Source: Liolophura sinensis
Lineage: Eukaryota; Mollusca; Polyplacophora; Chitonida; Chitonidae
Reading direction: 5' to 3'
Assembly: GCF_032854445.1 (NCBI RefSeq)
Contig: NC_088307.1
Location: 3,040,001-3,104,000, forward strand
DNA length: 64,000 nucleotides
The notes beneath the pieces are model-generated. The model made no database searches. It saw only the letters and a list, made by a program, of their open reading frames with translations, and was not told the DNA's origin. Shown here piece after piece: positions 12,786-24,059 of this stretch. The translations under genes and the position numbers were made by a program. How positions within the stretch are numbered: position 1 is the stretch's first letter; the number at the start of each line of letters is the position of its first letter.

Positions 12786-12890
12786 CGGGCAAATGGTCAC
12801 ACGTAACCGTTGAAATACGCCTTCCTGCTAAATTTTCTTCAATTAGGATATTATTCAAGCTGTTCATGTAAATGTCTAAATAGTAGCAAA
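12730..12890 (+). repeat. Dispersed repeat flanking the 48-bp array
   Basis: Continues from the array's last unit into ggcaaatggtcacacgtaac, cgttgaaatacg and ctgttcatgtaaatgtcta. Related pieces lie at 43740-43890 (plus), 57815-57900 (minus) and 21225-21275 (minus). Confidence 0.75.
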
Positions 12891-13109
12891 TTATCCTCTG
12901 GAAGGTAAGTCACCCCCGGCATTCCAGTTTCCAACACCCCTGCCTTGTCGATTTCGTTAACGTGCAATTTTACTGAGTACATTCACCAATCAAATAAATA
13001 AATAAATAAACAAATAAAAACAAAGCTTCTAGCAACGATTCAATGCCATTCCCCTATCAAAATACACCCGTGTGTATTCCAACCCATTGAAAGCCTTGTA
13101 AATGCATTG

Positions 13110-13260
13110 ACGTTCTTCATTTATTTCTGTAGGCGAAGTTTCCTATTCATGTAAGTCGTAATGAATTATTGCATATTTCTTTCGTGCAATTATATACGCT
13201 AGCGAGGTTCATAGATGCATGCATAGAAACAACAACATGTCAGCTTATGGACAGTGTAAG
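13110..13260 (+). repeat. Piece of the 13-24 kb repeat family
   Basis: Contains gcgaagtttcctattcatgt, aagtcgtaatgaat and gcaattatatacgctagcga, matching 17585-17645 and 23565-23620. Confidence 0.7.
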
Positions 13261-13264
13261 TCTC

Positions 13265-14315
13265 AGTGCAATGTTTCTTAGCGGAGAATCTATACAGGGT
13301 TTCCATCAAGATTTCTGTGAACGCTTTCTGAACGGGGTTTTTGTGCAGGGTTTCAGTGCAGGGTTTAGGTAAGTGATTTCTTTATGGAGTTCCTGTATGG
13401 GGTCTGTGTATATACGGGGCCTCTGCACGCACTCTCTGTACGGGGTCTCTGTTTATACGGGGTCTCTTTACGGGGTCTCTTTACGGGGTCTCTGCATATA
13501 CGGGGTCTCTGTATATACCGGGTTTCAGTGCAAGGTTTCTGTGCAGTGTTTCTGTAACGGATTTGTGTACGGAGTTCTCGTACGGGGTCTCTGCTCGGGG
13601 TCTGCATATACGGGGTCTCTGCACGGGATCTGCATATAAAGGATCTTTGTACGGGATCTCTGTACGGGGTCTCTGTGCCGAGTTCCTGTACGGGGTCTCT
13701 ACATATACGGGGTCTCTGCTCGGGGTCTGCATATACGGGGTCTCTGCACGGGGTCTCTGCATATACGGGGTCTCTGTATATACCGGGTTTCAGTGCAAGG
13801 TTTCTGTGCAGTGTTTCTGTAACGGATTTGTGTACGGAGTTCTCGTACAGGGTCTGTGCTCGGGGTCTGCATATACGGGGTCTCTGCACGGGATCTGCAT
13901 ATAAGGGATCTTTGTACGGGATCTCTGTACGGGGTCTCTGTACCGAGTTCCTGTACGGGGTCTCTACATATACGGGGTCTTTATATATACGGGTTTCCCG
14001 TGCAAGGTTTCAGTGCAAGGTTTCTGTACAGGGTTTCTGTAAGGGATTTCTGTACGGAGTTCCTGTACGGAGTCTCTGCATTTACGGGGTCTCTGCACGG
14101 GGTCTGCATATACGGGATCTCTGTACGGGGTCTCTGTACAGGGTCTTTGTATGGGGTCTCTGTACGGGGTCTCTGTAGGGGATTTCTGACGGAGTTCCTG
14201 TACGGTGTCTCTACATACACGAGATCCCTGTATATACGGGGTTTCTGTGCAGAGTTTGTGTACAGTGTTTCAGTGCCGAGTTTTTGTACGAGGTCTTTGC
14301 GTACGGTTTCTCCAT
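13265..14315. repeat. Complex minisatellite of tacggggtctctg units
   Basis: Short units (13-15 bp) such as tacggggtctctg and gcatatacggggtctctg are organised in a higher-order period of about 265 bp: cagtgcaaggtttctgtgca occurs at 13526 and 13791. Open frames over 90 codons in several phases reflect the repeat and are not genes. Confidence 0.95.
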
Positions 14316-14514
14316 GGGGTTTCATCAGCTGCATGGTTGATGTCTTCAAGCGACTCCCTGACATGCAGTATGGCGTAAGTTTAGCCTAGCACAGAATTAT
14401 TCTTAAGAGCTCTGGAGTCTCTTTCTATATTCTATCATGTATTTTATACAGACACATGACTTCATGCGTGCGATACATGTAAAACGCCAAGCTTAATGCA
14501 TCAGTTGAAGTTAC

Positions 14515-14612
14515 TTAGTGGCCTCTCCCTGCTAAATGGCCTCTCCCTGCTAAGTGGTCTCTCCCTGCTAAGTGGCCTCTCTCTGCTAAGTGGCCTCTCC
14601 CTGCTAAGTGGC
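14515..14612. repeat. 18-bp tandem repeat, about 5 copies
   Basis: Units of agtggcctctccctgcta with few changes. Confidence 0.93.
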
Positions 14613-15069
14613 CAGTCCCTCTCATTCCACTAAATGGTTTACCCTCGCTACAGGCGATCTGCACTGGACAATCGCGGTCCAGTGCCCCAAATCAGCTCTC
14701 GCCAATTCGACTTGTAGTCAGATTTAACCAATACAATTCCTGAGCTGAACGTAGGGCTTGAATTTCAGCGAAGGCATATATCAGATATCAGGCGTATGTT
14801 CCTACTGGACAATTCAAACTATTAGACACGTGAGTAGTTCGGCGGGTAAAAGGAAAATCACATAACGAACTGGGCTGGGTACGGGCGAGATGCTTCCTGT
14901 TTTAGAGAACACCAAAATAAAGCAGTTGAATATCAGATGAATAGGATAAAAGGTCTACTGATGCGCCGATACCTGCATGAGTAGGGTTGGCTGTATACCC
15001 CCTCGGTATTTCCTCTGCGATAAGTTTAATTTTAAATCTCTTGGCGGACTGACCACAACCATCCAATCA

Positions 15070-16480
15070 ACGGTCACTTCGCGGGTCCTGCTTCAGCAGG
15101 CCTGGCCAAACTCCTCGCAGGTACTCTAATAGCAGACACATAAATCTTGATACTAAAATTAACCCTGGTACACGCATATGTATAGCCATCTGATCCAAGA
15201 CACACACTACTGAACTGATATATATTTTGGACACTGGCAGTCCAGGAGAGTCCGGCTAGCAAGAGCTGGACTTGAACCCGCTTCTTCAGTGGTAAGAGGC
15301 TAGCAGTTCTAAACCAGGATCATATGTCCTATTCAAGACGATATGTTCGAAGGATAAGTAGAATATTTAATGCTTTTAACCTTTAAACTGTGATTATCAA
15401 CATTGTCTGACTCAGTTAACAAATGGTTTTACGACGAGTTGCAAGATACATGTAGTGGTAATAGAACGCCATCTTCTTTGCGTAAAATTCAAGTAAGTAA
15501 TCATGTCAAACATATCTTACTGCTGGCTACCTAACAATCAATAACATCAGCTTATACGCCAAACCAGTTATCGTAGAGAAACGTACCAAGTAGTAAGTAA
15601 AACAGTCTATCAGGCGGCAAATAAAACAGCAAGAAAACAACTTCCATGTGATAAACGTGGCTGGGACCTAAAATAATCGAATGATCTTTCCCAGTCAATT
15701 GCCCGAAAAGCAGCTGAAGGTTACGCTGTTGAACAAGATCTCAAGGTCAAACCATAGTCTCTACATGTCTCTAAGTTTCGTACGCAACTAGGTTTTTCGG
15801 TAAATAGACCTTTAGAAAGATCTGTGTTGGATCACCGAGATATATGCCATTCTTTTCAGATTTCGTATCAGAAACTTTTGTAACCTAAACGGATGGTCGA
15901 TTTAGAAGAATGGGACGTCAGTTTGTGATGCTATTTTCCACTTGATGTGACCTCTATTCTGTGTTCATCTTTGAGGAAAAAAAGCACATGTGACTTCTCG
16001 AGTCTTGAGTATCTTGGATCAAAAGGTTACTTGCCTGTCTCGGATTAGCGTTAGAGAATGGCGCCTCCGAAACATATGCCATTCTTTTCAGATGTCGTAT
16101 CTGACACTTTTGTAACCAAAAAGGATGGTGAATGTAGAACAATGAGACGTCAGTTTGTAGTGCTATTTTCCACTTGATGTGACCTCAGTTCTGCGTTCAA
16201 CTTTGAATAAAGCAGAAACTGTGATTGCTCGAGTCCGTTATGGTGCCAGGGAAATGGCTGGCAGTATTTTCTCTGGCTGTCCACAGGTGGCACAAATGTA
16301 TTCCTCGTATGGTTTAAAGTTGTAGGCAAGATTGCTGAATATTACGCTATGAAACACAGTAGTCACAGATCACGTTCGTCACAGATCACGTTCGTCACAG
16401 AGCACTTACGATTGTTACATTGCCTCTGAATATTTGATTGTTTTTGGAAGAGCATGTGTCAGTGGCGGATCAGATCTGTC
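15070..16480. repeat. 13-24 kb repeat family, copy A
   Basis: Shares in order tRNA-like gctggacttgaacccgct, gataaacgtggctggg, ctcaaggtcaaaccat, gcacaaatgtattcctcg and agagcatgtgtcagtg with copies B-D. An internal duplication of about 230 bp repeats gccattcttttcagatttcg at about 15846 and 16077. No coding capacity seen. Confidence 0.8.
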
Positions 16481-16684
16481 TACCTGCCTGCAGCGTTGTT
16501 CTTATTATGGTTTACTAATCCTTACTTCGACACGATTATCTCTTAGCAGTGTGCCATCAGTTCTTGCTGATTCGGATTGAAGGGGCTTATTTCACAAACA
16601 TATTTCCTCCGCCGAATATCTGGCTTTAATCGAAGAATTTGAATATAGCATTTGTCTGAACTGAGATCGATCAAGCTACTTCAG

Positions 16685-16890
16685 TACAAGATACGCGAAT
16701 AATCTTCATATCCAAGACACGCAAATAACCTTCTGATCCAAGACACGCAAATAACCTTCTGATCCAAGACACGCAAATAACCTTCTGATCCAAGACACGC
16801 AAGTAACCTTTTGATTTAAGACACGCAAATAACCTTCTGTTCCAAGACACACAAGTAACCTTCTGATCCACTGCACGTAAGTAACCTGAT
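16685..16890. repeat. 26-bp minisatellite, about 8 copies
   Basis: Units of the type cttctgatccaagacacgca plus aataac. Single related units lie at 20745-20815 and, inverted, at about 16000-16040. Confidence 0.93.
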
Positions 16891-17404
16891 CGAAGACGCG
16901 CAAGTGGGGACCTCACATATACTATTGTATGGTGTTCCTCATCATCTGCAACAACTAAATCACAATGAAAAAGTCTTCCATTAAATTCGTTACCCGATCG
17001 ATAACGGATTACATTTTAGTCTGTCGGATAAATTTCGTTCTCAGGAAAGGATTAATTCGTTATCTGCAACTGATTAATTCATTCCATCAACATAAGTCTT
17101 AATCTCAGGTAACACATTAACTGAATATGTTTTGAGGGCACTTTCTTTCCTTCAATCTGCTGTACAACTGAATTTTCCTTGTTGCCGCTTAAGTTAAGTC
17201 CTTACTTACGCACAATCATCTTTTTGGGAGGTTTCAATGGGAGAGATATAACAACGGTACTGCTTACATTATCATTCAGATCGATAAAGGATCAATATCC
17301 ATCAATACTCCGCTGAACGGTTGATTAACGTTCAAGGCAGATAGGTCTTAAGAGAAGATCCCCAGGAGACGGTATGTGTATAACGCTGGTCCACGGTTAG
17401 CCAC

Positions 17405-18560
17405 CGTTACTCTGAGCATGACAAGACAGGAGCTTCTGCTGTTCCGTGCATAATCTGGAGAAGCAAGGATTTCTCGTATACGTGAAACGGGGTATAACCT
17501 GTATCACGTGTTTGGGGGAAGCGAACGCATGTAGTCCAGGTATTGTAAATGGACTTACATTTGTTCTCGCTTGATCGGTTTAAGCGATGTTTCCTACAAA
17601 GTGATATATTTTGCTCATGCAATTATACACGCTAGCGTGGTCCGTTGGCTCATTGCTCGCATATTCCATGCAAAAACATCTACTTGGCATTTTCTGGACA
17701 ATGGAAATCCCCATCAAGCTAGCAGGTGGATTTGAACCCACTACATAAGTGGCCTAGGCATTGTTCCAATCAAGGATTAAATGTCCCTTTTTTAATGATT
17801 ATTGTAGTCTATAGTGAACATATAATCGAGAATATCAAAATATCAAGAAAACAGGTGCCATTTTATAAACGTGGCTAAAAGAAAACAAACAAAGCGTTCC
17901 ATGTAAATTATCCTCAAAGGGGAGTCGGTTTCCACGTTGACAAACACCTAAAGGTCAAACCAAGGTCGCTATGAACTACTGTCTCTAAATTTCGCACGCA
18001 AGTATATCTGTAAATAGTCCTTTAGAATGGTTTGTGTTGGATGATAATAAGATGACTTCATTTTCCTCGGGCAAACATTTCTTCGTGGGCGACTAAAATA
18101 TGTGCCAGTCTTATCAGATCTCCCATTAGACAGATTTTGTATCCCAAAAATATGGTCAGTTTTAAAAAGTGAGAATTAGACGTCATCCCGGAATGCATTG
18201 TGTCGCTTCATGCAAGGTGAATGAGCTCCTCTGGTAAAAAAAAAGTCTGTACGAAGTAAGCCGATGCACTTACAACTGATAGCTGTCATCATTTTGACTG
18301 TGATTACTTCAGGCGTTTATGATGTCAGACGGCTGACCACATTTCCCGGGCTTATCCGCAGGTGGCATCAGTGTATTCCTCGAATATAGTTTGAAGGTGT
18401 AGATGAGCTTCCTGATTATTGCGCAGTAAAACCCATTAGATAGCTCTTACGTAAGTTACGCCGGCTGGAGATTTGTCCGCAAATATTTGATTATGTTTGA
18501 TAGAGCATGTGTCAGGGAGAGAGGATAGAACTGACACCTGTAATACTTGACAGAAATGCC
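17405..18560. repeat. 13-24 kb repeat family, copy B
   Basis: Motifs in order: tgacaagacaggagcttctg, ggatttgaacccactacata, ataaacgtggctaaaag, aaaggtcaaaccaaggtc, ggcatcagtgtattcctcg, cgccggctggagatttgtc, agagcatgtgtcaggga. Confidence 0.8.
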
Positions 18561-18940
18561 AACAAGATTTGAGTTATTTATTTGATAGGTGTTTTACGCA
18601 GTACTCAAGGCTGTTTTGCTTTTAAGACGGCTGAAAACGCCAACAAGAGAAATTCTTTTCATTGTATGACGCAAGGAATGCATTCATCGAAACTGACATT
18701 CATATACCAACCGTCACCAAGATCGGCGTTCCAGGTGAACTCTAGGAAGTCCAATACCCAAAACGACCTTTAAAACAAACGAAGAAGTAAGAAAGTATAT
18801 AAAATACGAAAACAGGACGGAATCATGGAAAGAGGATGATGTAATGGTGTTACTGCAGTTTATTAGACGTCATTGGTGAAGAATTACTCAAAATGCTGTG
18901 TTGTCTATCACATTTAACACATGTTTAAATTACATTTCCA

Positions 18941-19030
18941 GTCACCATAATGCTGGCCGCCGTCGTATAAGTGAAATATTCTTGAGTACGGCGTAAAACA
19001 CCAATGAAATAAATAGATAAATAAATAAAT
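18941..19030 (+). mobile_element. SINE, 3' part
   Basis: Body end and tail (accataatgctggccgccgt, gtaaaacaccaatgaaataa) in plus orientation. Confidence 0.92.
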
Positions 19031-19199
19031 TAAATTACATTTACATTTAAAAATGTACCATGCTGGTTGTTGATAATAAAATATGTATTTCAGTTGCTCT
19101 TTGATTGTAAGTGTATATCCAACATGGCGATCTAATTCAAAACGATGAATGCACAGCCCCTATCCCCGAGTTAAGTGGAATTTATAAACACAATTACGA

Positions 19200-19835
19200 A
19201 TCAGTGTGCCTCAGGAGGGAAACAAAATACCAGGAAAACAACCCTCATTTGATAAACGTGGATGGAACATAAAATAAGCGAATGATCTGTCCAAGTTAAT
19301 TGCCACATATAGTGGGAGGCTACCTTGTTGAGCCGCCGGGAGTTCTTTTCGTACACAAACATTTCTAAGCTTCGTAACATCGCCTGTGTTGAAGCACCAT
19401 AAGATGACGTACAATATTTTGTACAAACGATCCTGGGGATCACATCTACCCACCTTAGGCCTGTTCGATAGAACGCAAAATACATTAAAGCCTTATAAAG
19501 TTTCCGATAATGAGAAATATCGGCGAGTCAGAGCATGTTTAAGAACACTTTTTGGAGTAAAAATTATTTAAGCAGATGCCAGAGACTGGGCTCAAGCTAG
19601 AGGGATGAAATGCCAGTATGAACTGAACCTTTAGGAAGCTTCTGTCTTGAAACAATTTTCCATTGGCATAAATGTAATACTTACAGTTGTAGGCGATACT
19701 CGTGAAAAATGTGCCATAAACCTCTTCCTTATAGAGCACTTACACAAGTTACACCGGCTGGAGATTTGTCTATAAATATTTAATTTTGTTCGATAGAGTA
19801 TGTGCTAGAGGGAGAGATAGACTCCCCCCCCTCCC
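19200..19835. repeat. 13-24 kb repeat family, copy C (shortened)
   Basis: Motifs: tgataaacgtggatggaaca, aagcgaatgatctgtcc, caccggctggagatttgtct, gatagagtatgtgctagag. A C-rich tract at 19822-19852 follows. Confidence 0.75.
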
Positions 19836-20184
19836 CGCCCACTCTTCCCTCCCCAATGCTCGACTTTACGTGTGGTTAAACAGAAACGTCGACATGAGAA
19901 ATCCCTTTTCCTGACGTAAGGAAATCAGCGAGCCACACACCGGCCGAGAGGCAGGCAGGAAATTACGGAATGAAGCCATCTGAGCTGCATCTTACAATCA
20001 CAGTGTTACTACACGATGTTTAGCGAAAGGCAACGGTAAATACAAGGTTCTGGCGCTGGAATAGTCTGAGACCATTCAGATTTCGTTTGTCACTCTTGCT
20101 GCAAATGACTAGTGGATATCCCAAGTCGGTAAAGTTCCAACGTGAATTTTGATGACAAAGACGTAATCAAGGACAAATATTTAA

Positions 20185-20590
20185 GTTGTTCTACACTGTA
20201 AGAATTGAATGCAAATTTACAGCCTGAAGCACTGTGTATTGTTACAGCAAATCTTGTTAAATATTTTACACCATTTTCCAGCGCGATGTGGTGTAATTTT
20301 ACTCTTGTCGATGTGTGTTTACAGCATTGTCTGTAAAACTTTAACGGTTTGACCATTTACAGTGTACTTTGCTGTAAATATACACTGGTTTCCTTGATAG
20401 ATATGTAGATTTTGTTCATTTGCAATGGAGTTAACTGATTATTTACAATGGTATATGTGGAAATATATTACTATTTTGGGTGTAAATATTAAACAGTACA
20501 TCTTGTAAATCTACAGTGACAAGAACTGGTCACCAAATTGCCAGCACTTTTCACTGTAAGATTACAGTGTAATTTGTTACAGTGTACAAT
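20185..20590. repeat. Possible small inverted-repeat element
   Basis: Rich in acagtgtaa/ttacactgt motifs. The left edge has tctacactgtaagaattg, and the right edge has taagattacagtgtaat followed by tgttacagtgtac, roughly the reverse complement. It resembles a small non-autonomous DNA element; there is no coding sequence. Confidence 0.4.
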
Positions 20591-21119
20591 ACCCTTGCGG
20601 TTGAAGTCAACTATCGCTGATTCGTGCTTAGAAAAGCCAGCCGAAGCCTTGAGAGGAATGTCTAGGTTTGAACTGAAGATATGGAATAAATCAAATGCCA
20701 TGTCCATGTTCGTGTTAGACACTTCGAAATATCAGACACGGGAATGGCCTTTTGATCCACGACACGCAAGAAACTTTCTGATTCGTGACACAGTGGTATT
20801 CCGATCCACGACACGCTGCACGTTTTTATTGAGGCGGGCGTTGACCAACCAAATGCCACTTGTGAGTCTCACTTTGGTTGACTTTGACTAAGATTTAGAC
20901 ACCTGCTCTACCCCTGCAACAACTATACCATTGAGTTTTCCTTTTTATTGCTTACTTATCCTTTTTTGGTCCCTTGGCATTATTTAATATGATTGTATAT
21001 TAAATGTCATGACAGCGGAACATTTTTGAGTAATTCTAGACCAGTGAGGCCTAAAACAATTGCAACTAACAAGAATGCAATTGTTTTTTTACTTTATTCT
21101 GCTTAAGCTATGGTGCAAT

Positions 21120-21147
21120 GCGGAGGGGGGGGGGGGAGGGGGGTAAT
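21120..21147 (+). repeat. G-rich tract
   Basis: Two long G runs separated by an A (cggagg, thirteen or so G, agggggg). It could form a G-quadruplex and is a likely assembly-variable site. Confidence 0.8.
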
Positions 21148-21489
21148 TTGTAAATATTAAAGCATTTAAATGAACAGTTAACTTCCCTAACTTAGGTAAT
21201 CGACAAGAGGTGCTTTACAGGTGACCATTTGTCGGTTATCACACTGTAGTCGCTGCTCTGGTTTTCCTGTGGTTTTTTTTTATGGCGATGGGACAAATGA
21301 TAACACAATCACTGAATGCATCTGTCCAGAGAAAAGTTCAAATCAATAAAATTCAAATTCGATCAATATTTCTCTGGTTTTAAGAGAAAATTCTGAGTAG
21401 ACGATATGTCTATGACAACATTGACCTATAGTCAGCCGGCCAGACCCAGGGGACGCTTGGAGATTTCCACACGCCTCTTAAATGACTCC

Positions 21490-22905
21490 GTTCATAACAA
21501 GACAGGCCGTTCTGTGCTTAAATATATTAGCTGGGTAAACATGACCAGCGTTTAGGGGATTCGAACACAGATCAAGAATAGTTAAATTTGTACTTGATTT
21601 ATTTCTTGTGAGACTTTTGTTATATATGTTATTTCATTTATTTTTAAGTCGTACTGATAAATTATATATCTCTATCAGACAATGATATCTCTCGGGATAT
21701 CAGCTTGCAAGAGGTAGATTCAAACCCACTCTATCAGAGCCTCAAAGCTAGCAGTTGCATATCAGGAGGACATGTCCACGTCATGATGATTAGAACATAT
21801 TTTTGAACGATAAATCCTTATCAGGAGGACATTCCACGTCATGATGAATAGAACATATTTTTGAAAGATAAATCCAAATCCATAATCGGTGCAGTAGAGT
21901 ATTTAATATTTAAATTGTTATCAGTATTTAAATTGTGACTGGAAAACGAATAAAAGATAAATTACTTACTAAGCAATGTCAGTCTGATTAGGTAATAGTA
22001 AAGTATGAGATCCTTTTAAAACTCGTCTTACTGCTTGCTACCTACCGATCATTACCATCAGCGTATACGCCCAAATCAGTCATCCTACAGAAACGTACCA
22101 TGTAGTAAACAAAACAGTCCATCAGGCGGTAAACAAAGTGCCAAGAAAATAATCCCCATTTCATAAACGTGACAGAGGCATAAAATGAGCGAATCATCTT
22201 TCCAAGTTAGTTGCCCCCTAAACAGAAAGCGGGTACCGTTTTGACCAAGGCCTCAAGGTCAAGCCAAGGTTGCCACGAACTATTGCCTCCTAATTTCGTA
22301 CGCGGGTATTTCTGTAGATAGGTATTTATAGAATGGCACCATAACATGACTTCATTTATAGACATATATTCAAGTACAAAATTTTGCAAAAGTTACCCCA
22401 AGGATCATACCTGCCCACATGGGGTCTGTTTCATGACGCCAAAAGTCTAAGTCAGTATATAAGACTTTCGGTACCAAGTGTCTTAGATTTTTGTGGAGTA
22501 GCACACGGGTAAGTCCTATAAGATCTCCTGTCAGATGGCTTTTGTAACCAAAAAGGAGCGCCATTTTCTGGAATGCACATTGTTTGGCAATCTGCAATCT
22601 GACCACTTCTTTTAGAAAACAAGTACCTGCTTGAAATATCGTGTAAGCCCATGTACTTTAAATGACTGTCATTACTTTGACTGTGACTTTTGCAGGCCTT
22701 CGTGGTGACAAAATTATCGGGATTTCCGCTGGTAGAATTTATGTATCTCTCCCATGGTGAAAAGTTGAAGGTGAGATTAGTGAGTATTGCACTATAAAAC
22801 CCATCACGGAACACTTACGTAAGTTACGCCCGCTGGAGATTTGTCTATAAATATTTAATTGTGTCAGCTAGAGCTTGTGTCAGGAAGAGATGATAGAGCA
22901 GATCA
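21490..22905. repeat. 13-24 kb repeat family, copy D
   Basis: Motifs: aacaagacaggccgttctgt, ggattcgaacacag, agattcaaacccactctatc, cataaacgtgacagaggcat, cctcaaggtcaagccaagg, cgcccgctggagatttgtct, agagcttgtgtcaggaa. A segment with ggaggacatgtccacgtc is tandemly duplicated at 21765-21870. Confidence 0.8.
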
Positions 22906-23399
22906 CCATAATGTTCGACATGTAATGAAACAAAAACGACAACTAGAGAAATTCATTTTATTGGCGTGAGGAAGTCAGCGAGCCGGACCCTGGCTAAGGC
23001 ATGGGTTGCACAACGGAAGCCGGTTTATGCCATCACAGCATCATCACACAATCACAGTATCACCCGTATCACCTGACGTTGCTGAGAACAAGTCATTGGT
23101 AAACATGCAATGCTGTAATAACGGCTATATTGGCCTTCCGAAATCGCGCGTGCGTGAGTGAGAGAGTGAGTGAGTGCTTGGGATTTAACGTCGTACTCAG
23201 CAGTTTTTCAGATGAGGACGAAGGAATCCTTAGGGTGTATGTAATGTGCCATGTGTTTCCCTCATCTGCTATACCAATGAGTTTTATCTTGTTTGGAGGT
23301 CTCGATGGGACAGATGTAACGCTATTACTGTGTGTGTTTGTCCAGACTACCGTTCAGATCGACAAAGATTACTTTCCATCAATAATTCACTCAAGTTGT

Positions 23400-23725
23400 T
23401 CTGCACATGACAAGACAGGTTCTTCTGCGCTTCCTTACATAATCTGGGGAAACATGGACTTCTCCTATAAGTGAAACCAGATATACTGCAGTGTGTTTAA
23501 GGGATTCGAACGTAGCCCAAACATCGTAAATAAATTTACATTTTCTCTTGATTTATTGCTTTTGGCGACGTTTCCTATAAAAGTCGTATTGAAGTGTTAT
23601 ATATTTCACTCAAACGAGTTACTGCGCATATTGTCCATGAGGAAACCAGCACGTAACCTTGTGAGCAGTCCCTGATTTAGTGACACAGTCGACCCAGCAA
23701 GCTGTGGTTTTGAACCCACTACGTC
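23400..23725. repeat. 13-24 kb repeat family, partial copy E
   Basis: Motifs: atgacaagacaggttcttct, gcttccttacataatctggg, gggattcgaacgtagccc, tttgaacccactacgtcag. Confidence 0.75.
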
Positions 23726-24059
23726 AGTAGTCAATAGACCTTTCCGAACTGTGAATCAAGAACAGGCAATTGACCAATCGTAGGCAGTGTTGTTGAATAA
23801 TAGGTCAACCGGATATCCCACACATTGGTTAAAAATGTTCAATCTTTCTGTGACGTCATGACGTAACAATTGCTTTCAGTGGGAATGGAATGAAAAATAA
23901 CGTTGTCACGAGAAGGGGCGGTGCTCATTAGGCTTTTATTTTAAATATTTATGTAATGCTTAAAAAGTAGCAAATGATATGGCGCACTATCAACATGGCT
24001 TAAGCGTAATTAGGGTAACAACTTTGCAGTGATGTCAGTGGTCTAGAATTACTCAAAAT

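Noticed and set aside
11653-12867. A 404-codon minus-strand open frame, with overlapping open frames of 361 and 243 codons
   Set aside because: All come from the 48-bp minisatellite, whose period keeps every frame open; the products are cysteine-rich repeats without start context, splice context or homology.
13365-14389. Long overlapping open frames on both strands
   Set aside because: They are created by the tacggggtctctg array and have no independent coding signal.
23130-23474. 114-codon plus-strand open frame
   Set aside because: Part of it belongs to the 13-24 kb repeat family and it has no recognisable domain.
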